A stretch of DNA of 64,000 nt from Ancylobacter crimeensis (GTDB lineage Bacteria; Pseudomonadota; Alphaproteobacteria; Rhizobiales; Xanthobacteraceae): assembly GCF_023016805.1 (NCBI RefSeq), contig NZ_JALKCH010000011.1, positions 62,001-126,000 of the forward strand, written 5' to 3'. Under the pieces are notes generated by a model. It searched no databases. It was not told the DNA's origin and worked only from the letters and a program-made list of their open reading frames with translations. Of the stretch, positions 25,748-37,629 are shown in pieces (the first letter of the stretch is position 1; every line of letters begins with the position of its first letter). The translations under genes were made by a program, and so were the position numbers.

Positions 25748-26779
25748 TCAGGGAGCGTCGGTCTTGGGCGGAGTGTCGGTCGGCGCGTCGGTGCGCAGGT
25801 CGCCCGGCGAGGGGGCGGCGCTGGTCTTCTCGACCTTGGCGGCCTCGCGGACCTTCTGCACCAGGTCGGCCTGCGCCTTCTGCACAAGGAACTGCTCGAT
25901 CTGCGGCTTGACCTGCTCGAAGGTCGGCACCGGCTTCTCGCGCTTCTCCTCCAGCTTGATGACGTGCCAGCCGAACTGGGTCTTCACGGGAGCGGAAACC
26001 TCGCCCGGCTTCAGCTCGAAGGCGACGGTGGCGAATTCCGGCACCATCTGGTCCTTGGTGAAGAAGCCGAGATCGCCGCCATTCTCCTTGCCCGAGGGAT
26101 CCTCGGTGAGCTGCTTTGCGATCGTGGCGAAGTCCTCGCCCTTCTTCAGCCGGGCCTCGACCTCGTCGGCCTTGGCCTTGGCGGCGGCGGAAGCCTTCTC
26201 GTCCTTGGGATCGGCGACGCGGAACAGGATGTGGCGGGCGTGTACCTCCTGCTCGGGCTTCTGCTTCTTCACGGCGTCCTCATAGGTCGCCTTCATGGCG
26301 TCCTCGGTGATCGCCGCCTTGGTCGCCTTGGTGAGCGCGGCCTGCATCAGGATGCGCTTGCGGGCGAAGTCGATCTGCTTCTGGAAGTCCGGGCTGTCGG
26401 CCAGCTTGTCGGCCTCGGCGGACTGCGCCAGCGCGGTCATGTCGATGAGGAAGCCGAGCACATATTCCTCGCGCGCCGGGCCGGTGAGCTGGGCCGGCAG
26501 GCTGTTGCCGAGCTCTTCCTCGGCGACGGCGAGGTCGCTCTTGCGCAGCGCGACGCCGTTCACCGTGGCGAGCACCGGATCGTCGCCCGTGGCGGCGGGC
26601 GCGGCCGAAGCGGCCGGGGCCGGCGTCGCGGGCGCAGCCGGGGTCTGCGCAAAGGAGGGATTGGCGAATGCCGCGACCAGCAGGGCGGCAAGGCTCGCCC
26701 CGGCGACCAGCGAGCGGCCGCGGCCGGTGCGGGTGGCGGCCTTGCTCTTGAGCGCAGCGCGCGGGTGATGGATCTGCAT
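25748..26779 (-). CDS. Periplasmic parvulin-type peptidyl-prolyl isomerase (PrsA/SurA-like)
   Basis: 343 residues. Signal peptide (hydrophobic core VAGASLAALLVAAFA, cleavage near PSFA-Q at 44), an Ala/Pro linker, a SurA_N-like helical region (VNGVALRKSDLAVAEEEL) and a rotamase domain at about 175-265 with HARHILFRV, GGDLGFF and FGWHVIKLEE. Folds exported or outer membrane proteins. The C-terminus is Thr/Asp/Pro-rich. AGGACAGG lies upstream of the chosen ATG; an upstream in-frame extension of 62 codons is not family-like. Divergent from secA, fitting a shared export theme. Confidence 0.92.
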   Translation of the reverse strand: MQIHHPRAALKSKAATRTGRGRSLVAGASLAALLVAAFANPSFAQTPAAPATPAPAASAAPAATGDDPVLATVNGVALRKSDLAVAEEELGNSLPAQLTGPAREEYVLGFLIDMTALAQSAEADKLADSPDFQKQIDFARKRILMQAALTKATKAAITEDAMKATYEDAVKKQKPEQEVHARHILFRVADPKDEKASAAAKAKADEVEARLKKGEDFATIAKQLTEDPSGKENGGDLGFFTKDQMVPEFATVAFELKPGEVSAPVKTQFGWHVIKLEEKREKPVPTFEQVKPQIEQFLVQKAQADLVQKVREAAKVEKTSAAPSPGDLRTDAPTDTPPKTDAP

Positions 26780-27346
26780 AAAACCTGTCCTTGGGGGTTT
26801 GCGGTTGTCCGCTGTTCGGGCGGCCGCAAGCTGGCGCACTCCCGGCCGGCTTGCAAGGCACTCGATGGCGGCAGGCACGGCGAGAACGGCGAAGGGATGG
26901 TGCCCCGATCCCCGGAAACCCCGACCCGATGCACAGGATCGGGCCGAACGGGGCCTTCGAGCCATCCTTCCGCGGCCTGCCGGCGGCCCGGTGCCGTGCC
27001 GGCCACGACGCCTCCTTGCCCGGACGTCCTAGCCGACGCGGCGTTCTGTCTCCGGCCCGCCGGCAATTGACAACCCCCAAACCCGTTCATAAGTGTGGCG
27101 GGCCGCGCGGGCCCACCCCGGCGCTCGCATTTATGTGACGTGTCCATGCGCGCTTTGCCGTGCGAAGGGCGCGGGTGAGGTCTATTCGGGGGTCGGCGAT
27201 ACGCCCGGCTGTAGAGCCGGCTGCCGCGAGCGGCGACCACACGCCGCACCGCCGGAGCGGCTCGGCGAATGCGCAAGACAGGGCCCGGCGGCCCGCCAAC
27301 GCCGGCCCTTCCACACCTGCCCTGGCGGGACGGATTGGAAGACGCG
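26780..27346. other. Divergent intergenic region, parvulin gene / secA
   Basis: About 565 bases with no convincing gene. It holds the candidate secA promoter at 27067-27095, which would leave a leader of about 240 bases. I could not recognise a secM-like arrest peptide or riboswitch in that leader. Confidence 0.5.
27067..27095 (+). promoter_or_regulatory. Candidate secA promoter
   Basis: TTGACA (27067-27072), a 17-base spacer and TAAGTG (27090-27095). The -35 is perfect and the spacing ideal; the -10 matches less well. Predicted start of transcription near 27102, some 245 bases before the secA ATG. Confidence 0.5.
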
Positions 27347-30151
<2,805 letters not shown>

Positions 30152-30193
30152 GATTGGCCCCCTTGGGGCGCTTGTCACCGTCGGAACGACGAG

Positions 30194-30220
30194 AATGCCC
30201 GGCCGCCGCGCCGGGCATTT
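30194..30220. terminator. Terminator between secA and the MFS gene
   Basis: Ten-base inverted repeat AATGCCCGGC (30194-30203) and GCCGGGCATT (30210-30219) between the convergent genes. Short T and A runs on the two sides allow function in both directions, though weakly. Confidence 0.6.
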
Positions 30221-30253
30221 GCGTGTCGGGAGCCGATCACGCCTTCGAGCCGA

Positions 30254-31450
30254 TCACGCCTCGGCTCGATCCGCCAGCCCCATCGCCAGCACCGCCGCCA
30301 CGCCCGCGCAGGCGGCGCTGACGAGGATGGGGGCGAGGTAGCTTCCGGTCCGGTCGAACACCAGGCCCGCCAGCGTCGGCCCCACCAGCGCCGATATGCC
30401 GACCGCGGTATACAGGTGGCCAAGCACCGCGCCGATGTGCCGGGCCCCGAACACCTCGCTCGCCACCACCGGATACAGCCCGACGCAGCCGCCATAGCTG
30501 ACCCCGAACAGCACGGCGAACACCGCCAGCGCCGCGAAGCTCGTCGCCATTGCCCAGATGAGGAAGCACGCCGCCACCGCGAAGGTGAGCAGCACCAGCA
30601 GCCGCAGCGCGCCGAGCCGGTCGCCGAGCCCGGTCAGCACGAAGCGCCCGGCCACGCTCCCCGCCCCGATCAGCCCTACCAGCAGGGTGCCCGTTTCCAG
30701 CGGCAGGCCGAGATCCTGGCTCGCCGGCACGATGTGCACATAGGCGATGAAGGAGCAGAAGGAAGCCAGCACCAGCGACAGGTAGAACCGCCGGAACCGC
30801 GCGTCGCGCCACAGGTCACGCGCGCCGGGAGCGGCCAGAGCGGGGGTGTTCGGGTCGGGCAGATGGGTGCGCCGGTGCAGCAGCGTCGCCGCCGGCACGC
30901 CGAACAACGCCACCGCGCCGGCCAGCATCATCAGCCCGCCGCGCCAGCCGAGCTCCGGCATCAGCCGGGCGGTGAGCATGGGCAGCACCAGCGTACCGAC
31001 CCCCAGCCCGGCCAGCGCAATGCCCGAAGCCTGCGCCCGCCGTCGCGCGAACCAGGACTGCACCGCCCCCAGCGCCGGCACATAGGACAGCCCGATGCCG
31101 AGCCCGGCGCCGGCGGCATAGAACAGATAGACCGCGGCGAGCGAATGCGCGTTGGCCGCCCCCACATAGCCGAGCACCATGGCGACGAGCCCGCTCAGCA
31201 CCAGCACGCGCGTCGGCAGCCGGTCGCCGAGCGGGCCGGCCACCGCGCCGAGCGAATAGAACACGAAGGCGGACAGCGAGAACACCAGCGCGGTGGCCCC
31301 GCGCGAGGCGCCGAATTCGGCGGCGAGCCCCGGAAACAGGGCCGAAAACGCGTAGGACGAGCCGAAAGTCACCCCCGTCACCACATGGGTGCCGGCCACC
31401 ACCGGCCAGCCGGCCCGGGAATCGACCGCTGCGGCCGGGGAGGACGTCAT
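30254..31450 (-). CDS. MFS transporter (monocarboxylate / oxalate-formate antiporter-like)
   Basis: 398 residues with about twelve hydrophobic segments in two halves. Major facilitator landmarks: GPLGDRLPTRVLVLSG after helix 2, RRRAQASGIALAGLGVG near helix 4-5, and GRFVLTGLGDRLG in the second half. The arrangement resembles the monocarboxylate porter / OxlT-like group that carries organic acids, but the substrate cannot be assigned. AGGAG lies 6 bases before the ATG. No neighbouring catabolic gene hints at a substrate. Confidence 0.85.
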   Translation of the reverse strand: MTSSPAAAVDSRAGWPVVAGTHVVTGVTFGSSYAFSALFPGLAAEFGASRGATALVFSLSAFVFYSLGAVAGPLGDRLPTRVLVLSGLVAMVLGYVGAANAHSLAAVYLFYAAGAGLGIGLSYVPALGAVQSWFARRRAQASGIALAGLGVGTLVLPMLTARLMPELGWRGGLMMLAGAVALFGVPAATLLHRRTHLPDPNTPALAAPGARDLWRDARFRRFYLSLVLASFCSFIAYVHIVPASQDLGLPLETGTLLVGLIGAGSVAGRFVLTGLGDRLGALRLLVLLTFAVAACFLIWAMATSFAALAVFAVLFGVSYGGCVGLYPVVASEVFGARHIGAVLGHLYTAVGISALVGPTLAGLVFDRTGSYLAPILVSAACAGVAAVLAMGLADRAEA

Positions 31451-31599
31451 GCAAGGCTCCTGGGGAACGACGCCGGCAACCGGCGAAGCGCATCCTAGGA
31501 GCCCCCGCCTGCCACGAATATCGGAATGTCGCGAAGCACGCGCGGACCGGAGCGAACGGCTGAGCGTTCAGGTCCGGCCGTTCGGGCGTCGAAGCCCCG

Positions 31600-33276
31600 C
31601 TATTGCTGGAAGCTGCCCGGCTGCACTATGCCGGCGCCGGAGAGCGTGCTGCCGGATGACGGCGTACCGAGATTGACGCTGGCGACCGGTTCCGCGCCAT
31701 TCGCCCCCGCGCTGCCCACCGGCAGGCTGGCGGCAGGAGAGGTACTCGCGGTGGCGGGTGCGGCCGGCCTGACAGGCGGCTTCGCGGCGGCGCTCGCCGG
31801 TTTCGCGGCAGGCCGGGCGGCGGCGCGGTTGCGGGCCGGCGCCGCGTCGCCCGGCGTCGCGCTTGCGGGCTCGGTGAGCGCCACCGGGGCCGGTGCGGGA
31901 GCCGGGGCCGGCTCGTCGCCGCCGAACAGCCGGCGCAGCGAGAAGCCGGAGGAGGCCGCATTGGCGGCATTCACCGCCGGCGAGCTCTGCACAATGGAAT
32001 CGGAGGAGGTGCGGCCGAGCAGGCGCGTCACCGTGCTGCTGAGCCAGGATTCGTCGCCGCCGGCCGAGGCCACCTGCACCGGCGCAGAGTTTTGCACCGG
32101 CGTGGCACCGGCGAGCAGCGTCTCCGCGCTCGGGCGCGGCGCATCCGCCGGGCGGGCCATGGGCAGCGGCACGTCGGCGCTGGCGAGCGCGACGCTTTCC
32201 GCCGCGGTCGGGGTCGGCTGCTCGACGCCGGGCAGCGGAATGTCGGCCGGCGCGTTGGTGGCGACGCCGTAATCCAGCCCCGGCGGCTTCACCACCGGCG
32301 GCAGCGAGCCCGGCGCGTTCAGCTTGGGGTCGCGCAGCTTTGCGAGGAACACCTCGTTCATGCCGCCGTCCTTGCCGGTCTTCGCCGGCTCGACGGGCGT
32401 GATGGGCGAGAGCATCGCCATCGCCCGGTCGTCCTCGGCCTTCTTCTTCGCCAGCTCGGCCTCGAGGTCCTCGGGTACCGAATAGGGCGGGCAGGCCGCG
32501 GAGGCGTCGAAGCGCTGCGAGGTCTCGGCGTTGAACACATAGCGCTTGCCGCAGACATCGACGCGCGGCGGGCGCTTGGTGATCTCGAAGGTGTCGTAGC
32601 CTTCCTTGATCATCCGCCAGAACGCCATGTTCGGGTTGTCGCGGTGGCGCGCCATGTTCTTCGGCGTCATGCGGAAGGGATAGGCCTGCACCTGGAAGGC
32701 ACGCTGCCCGCCCATGAAGCTTTCGCGGCCCAGCGCGAAGATCTCCTGGATCTGCTCGTCCGTCATCGCGTAGCAGCCGGAGGAGGAGCAGTCGCCATGC
32801 ACCATCAGATTGGCGCCGGTCCGACCCCAGGCGCGATCATAGGCGTTCGGAAAGCCCATATTGAAGGCGAGATAATAGTTGGAGTTGGGGTTCATCTGCC
32901 CCTGGGTAATCGTGTAGAAGCCTTCCGGCGCCTGCCGGTCGCCTTCCTTCACCTTCGGCCCCAGCTCGCCGGACCAGCGGCAGATGGGATAGGTCTTCAG
33001 GAGCGCGTAGTCGCCGTCGGTCTTCTGCTTCCAGACCTCCAGCTCCGATTCTTCCTTGAAGATGCGCACCACCACCGGGCTGTCCTTGGACATGCCCTTG
33101 CTCTCGATCAGCGCGACGGTTTCGGGGGAGAGCTGCTTCATGCCCTTGGCCATCGGGCCGGGGCCATTGGCGTTGCAGGCGCCGAGCGCGAGGGCGGCCA
33201 CCGAGATGATGAGCGCGCCCCGGAACCGGGCGATGAGGCCGGCCCTTGCCAGCGGCGCCGTCGCGAGAGCCTTCAA
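31600..33276 (-). CDS. L,D-transpeptidase (YafK/ErfK-type) with long C-terminal tail
   Basis: 558 residues from a TTG start (33276) that has AGGAGG exactly 6 bases upstream; no in-frame ATG has comparable support. The N-terminus carries a lipobox LGAC with Cys34, so it is likely a lipoprotein. The catalytic domain (about 45-270) holds MVHGDCSSSGCYAM with His160 and nucleophile Cys168. Such enzymes cross-link peptidoglycan, attach proteins to it, or hydrolyse those bonds. The remaining 280 residues are low-complexity Pro/Ala-rich and probably disordered. accA lies upstream on the same strand, 273 bases away. Confidence 0.88.
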   Translation of the reverse strand: MKALATAPLARAGLIARFRGALIISVAALALGACNANGPGPMAKGMKQLSPETVALIESKGMSKDSPVVVRIFKEESELEVWKQKTDGDYALLKTYPICRWSGELGPKVKEGDRQAPEGFYTITQGQMNPNSNYYLAFNMGFPNAYDRAWGRTGANLMVHGDCSSSGCYAMTDEQIQEIFALGRESFMGGQRAFQVQAYPFRMTPKNMARHRDNPNMAFWRMIKEGYDTFEITKRPPRVDVCGKRYVFNAETSQRFDASAACPPYSVPEDLEAELAKKKAEDDRAMAMLSPITPVEPAKTGKDGGMNEVFLAKLRDPKLNAPGSLPPVVKPPGLDYGVATNAPADIPLPGVEQPTPTAAESVALASADVPLPMARPADAPRPSAETLLAGATPVQNSAPVQVASAGGDESWLSSTVTRLLGRTSSDSIVQSSPAVNAANAASSGFSLRRLFGGDEPAPAPAPAPVALTEPASATPGDAAPARNRAAARPAAKPASAAAKPPVRPAAPATASTSPAASLPVGSAGANGAEPVASVNLGTPSSGSTLSGAGIVQPGSFQQ

Positions 33277-33549
33277 CGCACTCCTCCTCGTTCCACCCGG
33301 CGAGCGGCGATGAGTCCTGCGTACAGCGATAGCCTTGCCCGCATTTTCCTGCAAGCAAGGCGTACGGCCCCTGTCCCCAGACGCCCCTGTCCCCAAGACC
33401 TTCGGCGCGCTCCTGCGCAGGCCACGCCCGCGCAACACAACACGTCACGCAACACACCGGCCGCGCCCCCGCGGCAAAATCCATCCGCAGCACGACCGGA
33501 CCGGCACGCATCCTCCGCGCGGCGACCGCGCGAGAGCCTTTCCCGCGGC

Positions 33550-34503
33550 TCAGAGGTTCCGGCCGATGGCCAGGAACTTCTCCCGCCGCGCCTTCCTCAG
33601 CGCCGCAGCGTCGAGCCCCTCGAGGCTCGCCAGCGCGCTTTCGATCGCATCGCCGGTGGCGGTCATCGCCGCCTCCGGGTCGCGGTGCGCGCCCCCGGAC
33701 GGCTCCGCAATGATGGCATCGACGATGCCGAAGCGCTGCAGGTCCTGCGCGGTGATTCGCATGTTGGTGGCGGCTTCCTGCGCCTTGGCGGTGTCGCGCC
33801 ACAGGATGGAGGCCGCGCCTTCCGGCGAGATCACGCTGTAGATCGAATGCTCCAGCATCAGCACACGGTTGGCCGTCGCGATCGCGATGGCTCCGCCGGA
33901 TCCACCCTCGCCGATGATCACGGCAACATTGGGGACGCCGAGGGAGAGGCAGGCGTCGGTCGAGCGGGCGATCGCCTCGGCCTGTCCGCGCTCTTCCGCA
34001 TCGAGGCCGGGAAACGCGCCGGCCGTGTCCACCAGCGAGATGACGGGCAGGCCGAACCGGTCCGCCAGCTCCATCAGCCGGGCCGCCTTGCGGTAGCCTT
34101 CAGGCCGCGCCATGCCGAAATTATGCTTGATGCGGGTTTCGGTGGTGGAGCCCTTCTCCTGCCCGATCAGGCATACCGCCTGCCCGCGGAACCGGGCGAA
34201 GCCGCCGAGAATGGCCTGGTCGTCGGCGAATTTGCGGTCGCCCGCCAGCGGCACGAAATCCTCGAACAGCGCCCCGGCATAGTCGGAGAAGTGCGGGCGC
34301 ATCGGGTGGCGCGCCACCTGCGTCTTCTGCCAGGGCGTGAGGTTGCCGTAGAGCTGGTTCAGCGCGTCGGCGGCCTTGGTCTGAAGCCGGCTGATGTCGT
34401 CGCCGATGGCCACCGCGTCGCCCTTTGCGGACAGCTCGCGCAGTTCCTCGAGCTTGGATTCCAGCTCGGCCACGGGCTTTTCGAAATCGAGATAGCTGCG
34501 CAT
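33550..34503 (-). CDS. accA: Acetyl-CoA carboxylase carboxyltransferase subunit alpha
   Basis: 317 residues, normal length. With AccD it transfers carboxyl from biotin to acetyl-CoA, making malonyl-CoA for fatty acids. Start [21 protein letters not shown] is the family start (an ATG 15 codons upstream is rejected). Landmarks: [31 protein letters not shown] segment (here [14 protein letters not shown]), [21 protein letters not shown] and [12 protein letters not shown]. Confidence 0.97.
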   Translation of the reverse strand: MRSYLDFEKPVAELESKLEELRELSAKGDAVAIGDDISRLQTKAADALNQLYGNLTPWQKTQVARHPMRPHFSDYAGALFEDFVPLAGDRKFADDQAILGGFARFRGQAVCLIGQEKGSTTETRIKHNFGMARPEGYRKAARLMELADRFGLPVISLVDTAGAFPGLDAEERGQAEAIARSTDACLSLGVPNVAVIIGEGGSGGAIAIATANRVLMLEHSIYSVISPEGAASILWRDTAKAQEAATNMRITAQDLQRFGIVDAIIAEPSGGAHRDPEAAMTATGDAIESALASLEGLDAAALRKARREKFLAIGRNL

Positions 34504-35044
34504 GAGTGGTAGGCGATCCTTGCGTGCGATCTTCGGGCGTGTCGGCACCGGCGACCTGCGGGAGATCCGCCGGCACCACGGGCACGCGCCCCGGCGGGGC
34601 TTCAGTCCATAAATGCGCGCGGAAGCTGCCCTGCAAGGGGCGCGACGTCAAGGCGCGATGGCGCGAGGGCTTCGCGCAGCCCGGCGCGGCGCCGTGGCCG
34701 GCCCTCCCCCACGCCGGCGTCCCGGCCGAAGCCAAGCCATCCGCAATCGTCATCCCGGCCGGAGCGAGCGCCGAGCCGGGATCGTCCGCGCCCGTCGGGA
34801 GTCGCCCTCGAGCCGACGCGCTTCCCCGCCTCTTCGTGCGCTCGCCCGTCACGGCAAGGACGCCGGACCCGCCGGATCCGATCGCGGATCGGCCATGGTC
34901 ATCCGGGATGACGGACATGGTGAGGGACGGAAATAATGAAGGATGGAAGGGGTGAAGGGCGAGCGCCCGCGCTTTCGTGCCCGCAGGGAGCATGGATAAC
35001 GGCGCGGGACGGGGCGGACCGGAACGCCCCGCCGCCACCCGGCC
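34504..35044. other. Intergenic region upstream of accA
   Basis: 540 bases with no credible gene. Most of it is taken up by the palindromic element at 34749-34912. The accA promoter is expected near 34510-34620 but is not evident. Confidence 0.6.
34749..34912. repeat. Palindromic intergenic repeat, copy C
   Basis: Perfect 10-base inverted ends GTCATCCCGG (34749-34758) and CCGGGATGAC (34903-34912), with CCGGGATCG (34777-34785) and GATCCGATCGCGGATC (34875-34890) inside. The largest and most complete copy of the family in the window. Confidence 0.7.
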
Positions 35045-35626
35045 TCACGCCACCGGCCGCAGCCGCTTCCAGTAGAGCCGCGTGCCGGTGAGGCCGCCCT
35101 GCGGCTTCAGCGCAAAGTCGGGAATGGTGCCGGCATGGACGAAGCCCTGCTTCTCATAGAGCCCGGAAGCGCCGTCCTCCTCGGCGGTGTCGAGCACCAG
35201 AAGGGTGCGCCCCTCCGCCCGGGCGCGGGCCTCGGCCGCCGCCAGAAGCGCGCGGGCGATGCCGCGACCGCGATGGGAGGGCCGCGTCATCATCTTGGCG
35301 ATCTCCGCGCGGTGCGGCTGGTTGGGCGGAAGATCGGTGACGAGCGTGACCGTCGCAACCAGCGCCGGCCCCTCGCAGGCACGGAGGTCGAATGCCTGGA
35401 GGTCGAACGCCCCGAACACCACCCGCCGCCCGGCCTGCGCCGCCGCCAGCGAATCGCGCCAGAAGGCGCGCGCTTCCTCCGGGTCGAGCGGGTCCATGAA
35501 GCCGACCGAGCCGCCACCCGCGACCGTCGCCACCAGCAGGCCGGTCAGCGCCTCCAGAATCGCGGAATCGGGGCCGAGCGGGCGGATGTCGATGCCGGGA
35601 GGCGCGTCGCGGTCGGGATCGGCCAT
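35045..35626 (-). CDS. GNAT family N-acetyltransferase
   Basis: 193 residues. Acetyl-CoA-binding motif A is clear (MMTRPSHRGRGIARALLAAAEARARAEG), followed by LVLDTAEEDGASGLYEKQGF, the usual motif B. Substrate unknown. It starts 8 bases after the xerD stop with AGGG at good spacing, so it belongs to the small-protein/xerD/GNAT unit. Confidence 0.87.
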   Translation of the reverse strand: MADPDRDAPPGIDIRPLGPDSAILEALTGLLVATVAGGGSVGFMDPLDPEEARAFWRDSLAAAQAGRRVVFGAFDLQAFDLRACEGPALVATVTLVTDLPPNQPHRAEIAKMMTRPSHRGRGIARALLAAAEARARAEGRTLLVLDTAEEDGASGLYEKQGFVHAGTIPDFALKPQGGLTGTRLYWKRLRPVA

Positions 35627-35634
35627 GCGACGCC

Positions 35635-36660
35635 CTATTCCTTCGCCAGCGGGTGCAGGTCGCGGACCATGCCCTTCAGGCGCTCGTCGAGCACATAGGT
35701 GTAGATCTGCGTCGTCGAAACGTCGGCATGGCCGAGCAAGGTCTGCACCGCCCGCAGGTCGGCGCCATGGGCGAGCAGATGGCTGGCGAAGGCGTGGCGC
35801 AGCACATGGGGCGAGAGGCGCGCGGGGTCGAGGCCGGCGGCAAGCGCGAGATCCTTCAAGTCGAGCGCCACCTGCTGGCGGGTCACATGCCCCGCTTCGG
35901 CGCCGGAGGGAAAGAGGAAGCGGCCCACCATGGCGGCCTCGGGCCGGGCCGTCACCGGACGACCGCGCCGCTTCGCCGGCGTCTCGCCGTCAGCCGCACC
36001 GCCCGCCTCCCCGGCGCGGGCGGCGGCGAGGTCCGACAGCGCGCCGCGCCACGCCGCCATCGCCGCGCGGGCGGGCTCGCCGAGCGGCACCAGCCGCTCC
36101 TTGTTGCCCTTGCCGCGCACGATGATCGCATCCCCCTGCGCCCGCGCCGCCGCCGCCGGCAGGCTCGCGAGCTCCGAGACGCGCAGGCCGGTGGCGTAGA
36201 GCAGTTCGACGAAACACGCCACGCGCGCCCGCCGCGCTCGCTCGGACAGCGTCGTCCCCTCCTCCGCGGCACGGGCGTGGGCGGTCTCGATCAGCCGGGT
36301 CACCTCGTCGACCGAGAGCACCTTGGGCAGCGCCCGTCCCCGCTTCGGCCCTTCCAGCACGGCGGCGGGGTCGTCGGCGCGCAGGCCCTCGACATAGAGG
36401 AAGCGGTGGAGCTGGCGCACCGCGGAGAGCCGGCGGGCGATGCTGGTCGCCTTGAAGCCGCGCGCGGTGAGGTCGGCGAGGAAGGCGCGGATATGGCTGG
36501 TCTCACTACCCACCACATCGGACCCATCGGTCACCAGGAACAGCTCGTAATCGGCAAGGTCGCGGCGATAGGCGTCGAGGGTGTTCGCCCCCGCCCCGCG
36601 CTCGGCCGCCATCATGTCGAGGAACAGGGCGACCGGCCCCTGCAGCGGGGCGGTCGTCAT
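35635..36660 (-). CDS. xerD: Tyrosine recombinase XerD
   Basis: 341 residues. Resolves chromosome dimers at dif with XerC under FtsK control. Full catalytic set: Arg160 (TGLRVSEL), Lys184 (GKGNKER), His285 and Arg288 (SPHVLRHAFASH), His311 (LLGHAD) and nucleophile Tyr320 (IYTY). A stretch of about 30 residues at 213-242, rich in Ala, Gly, Lys and Arg, is inserted in the catalytic domain compared with E. coli XerD. Context (accA, aroK/aroB) marks it as the housekeeping enzyme. Its ATG overlaps the upstream small gene's stop (ATGA). Confidence 0.94.
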   Translation of the reverse strand: MTTAPLQGPVALFLDMMAAERGAGANTLDAYRRDLADYELFLVTDGSDVVGSETSHIRAFLADLTARGFKATSIARRLSAVRQLHRFLYVEGLRADDPAAVLEGPKRGRALPKVLSVDEVTRLIETAHARAAEEGTTLSERARRARVACFVELLYATGLRVSELASLPAAAARAQGDAIIVRGKGNKERLVPLGEPARAAMAAWRGALSDLAAARAGEAGGAADGETPAKRRGRPVTARPEAAMVGRFLFPSGAEAGHVTRQQVALDLKDLALAAGLDPARLSPHVLRHAFASHLLAHGADLRAVQTLLGHADVSTTQIYTYVLDERLKGMVRDLHPLAKE

Positions 36661-36800
36661 CGGTTGAACCGCTCCGCCGGAATGGTCACGCTCATCTCGC
36701 GGGGATGTGGCGGCACCAGATTGGCAAGCGCCCACATCGCCCCGTAGCAGAGCCCGCCCAGCAGACCGAGAACGACGAGAAGTCGGATCAGGCTCGGCAT
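36657..36800 (-). CDS. Small single-span membrane protein upstream of xerD
   Basis: 47 residues: one hydrophobic helix (LLVVLGLLGGLCYGAMWALANL) and a conserved-looking polar tail ending REMSVTIPAERFNR. The stop overlaps the xerD start by four bases, which makes translational coupling likely. I recall similar short proteins upstream of xerD in other Hyphomicrobiales, but cannot check this here. Function unknown. Confidence 0.65.
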   Translation of the reverse strand: MPSLIRLLVVLGLLGGLCYGAMWALANLVPPHPREMSVTIPAERFNR

Positions 36801-37011
36801 GAGGCTATGTCGGCACCGCGAATCGCAAGGGGAAGCCACATGCTAGGCGCATTCGCCGCTGTGGCGAAGCCTTGATGATGCAGTGCAATGGCCGCGCATC
36901 AATTGCCTCGCCTCGCGCACGATGCTAGTCCGGCAGGAAACGCGCCGGCCACCGGCTCGAAGACACGCCTTCCAAGACGCCCTCGAAGATACGCGCCGAG
37001 CCGATACGACC

Positions 37012-37629
37012 ATGGGTCCCCTGCTGTCCGAACCCGAAAGCGAACAGGCGGCTCGGCTGCGCCAGCGGCTCGGCACCCGTTCGATCGTGCTGGTCGGCAT
37101 GATGGGCGCCGGCAAGTCCTCCATCGGCAAGCGCCTTGCCCGCCGTCTCGGCATGCATTTCGCCGATGCCGACACCGAAATCGAGCAGGCCGCCGGCATG
37201 ACGATCCCGGAAATCTTCGCCGCTCACGGCGAACCGGCCTTTCGCGACGGCGAGAAGCGCGTGATCGCGCGGCTGCTGGAGAATGGGCCGATCATCCTCG
37301 CCACGGGCGGCGGCGCCTATATGAACCCGGAGACGCGCGAAGCCATCGCGCTGCATGGCATCTCGGTCTGGCTCAAGGCCGAGCTGGACGTGCTGCTGCG
37401 CCGGGTGAAGCGGCGCGACGACCGTCCTCTGCTCAAGGCCGGCGACCCGGCGGCGATCCTCGCCCGGCTGATCGACGAACGCTACCCGACCTATGCCGAC
37501 GCGCATGTCACGGTGATGTCTCACGATCTGCCCCACGAAGTCATGGCGGACGCCGTGATGAGCGCGGTGGAGCGCCATCTCGATACCGCCGATGCAGACC
37601 CGAGCGGAGACCCGCCCCATGCCGGCTGA
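37012..37629 (+). CDS. aroK: Shikimate kinase
   Basis: 205 residues. Phosphorylates shikimate in aromatic amino acid synthesis. P-loop GMMGAGKSS (29-37), the shikimate-binding ADADTEIEQAAGMTIPEIFAAHGEPAFRDGE region (shown in two halves: ADADTEIEQAAG and GEPAFRDGE), GGGAYMNPETR and the lid RRDDRPLL. Starts at ATG 37012; in-frame sequence upstream is not conserved. Overlaps aroB by 11 bases. Confidence 0.95.
   Translation: MGPLLSEPESEQAARLRQRLGTRSIVLVGMMGAGKSSIGKRLARRLGMHFADADTEIEQAAGMTIPEIFAAHGEPAFRDGEKRVIARLLENGPIILATGGGAYMNPETREAIALHGISVWLKAELDVLLRRVKRRDDRPLLKAGDPAAILARLIDERYPTYADAHVTVMSHDLPHEVMADAVMSAVERHLDTADADPSGDPPHAG

Noticed and set aside
26780..27346. secM-like leader peptide before secA
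   Set aside because: No short frame with an export signal and arrest-like ending could be recognised.
35635..36660. Integrase of a mobile element
   Set aside because: Gene neighbours (accA, aroK, aroB) and length mark it as chromosomal XerD; no attachment site or element genes are nearby.
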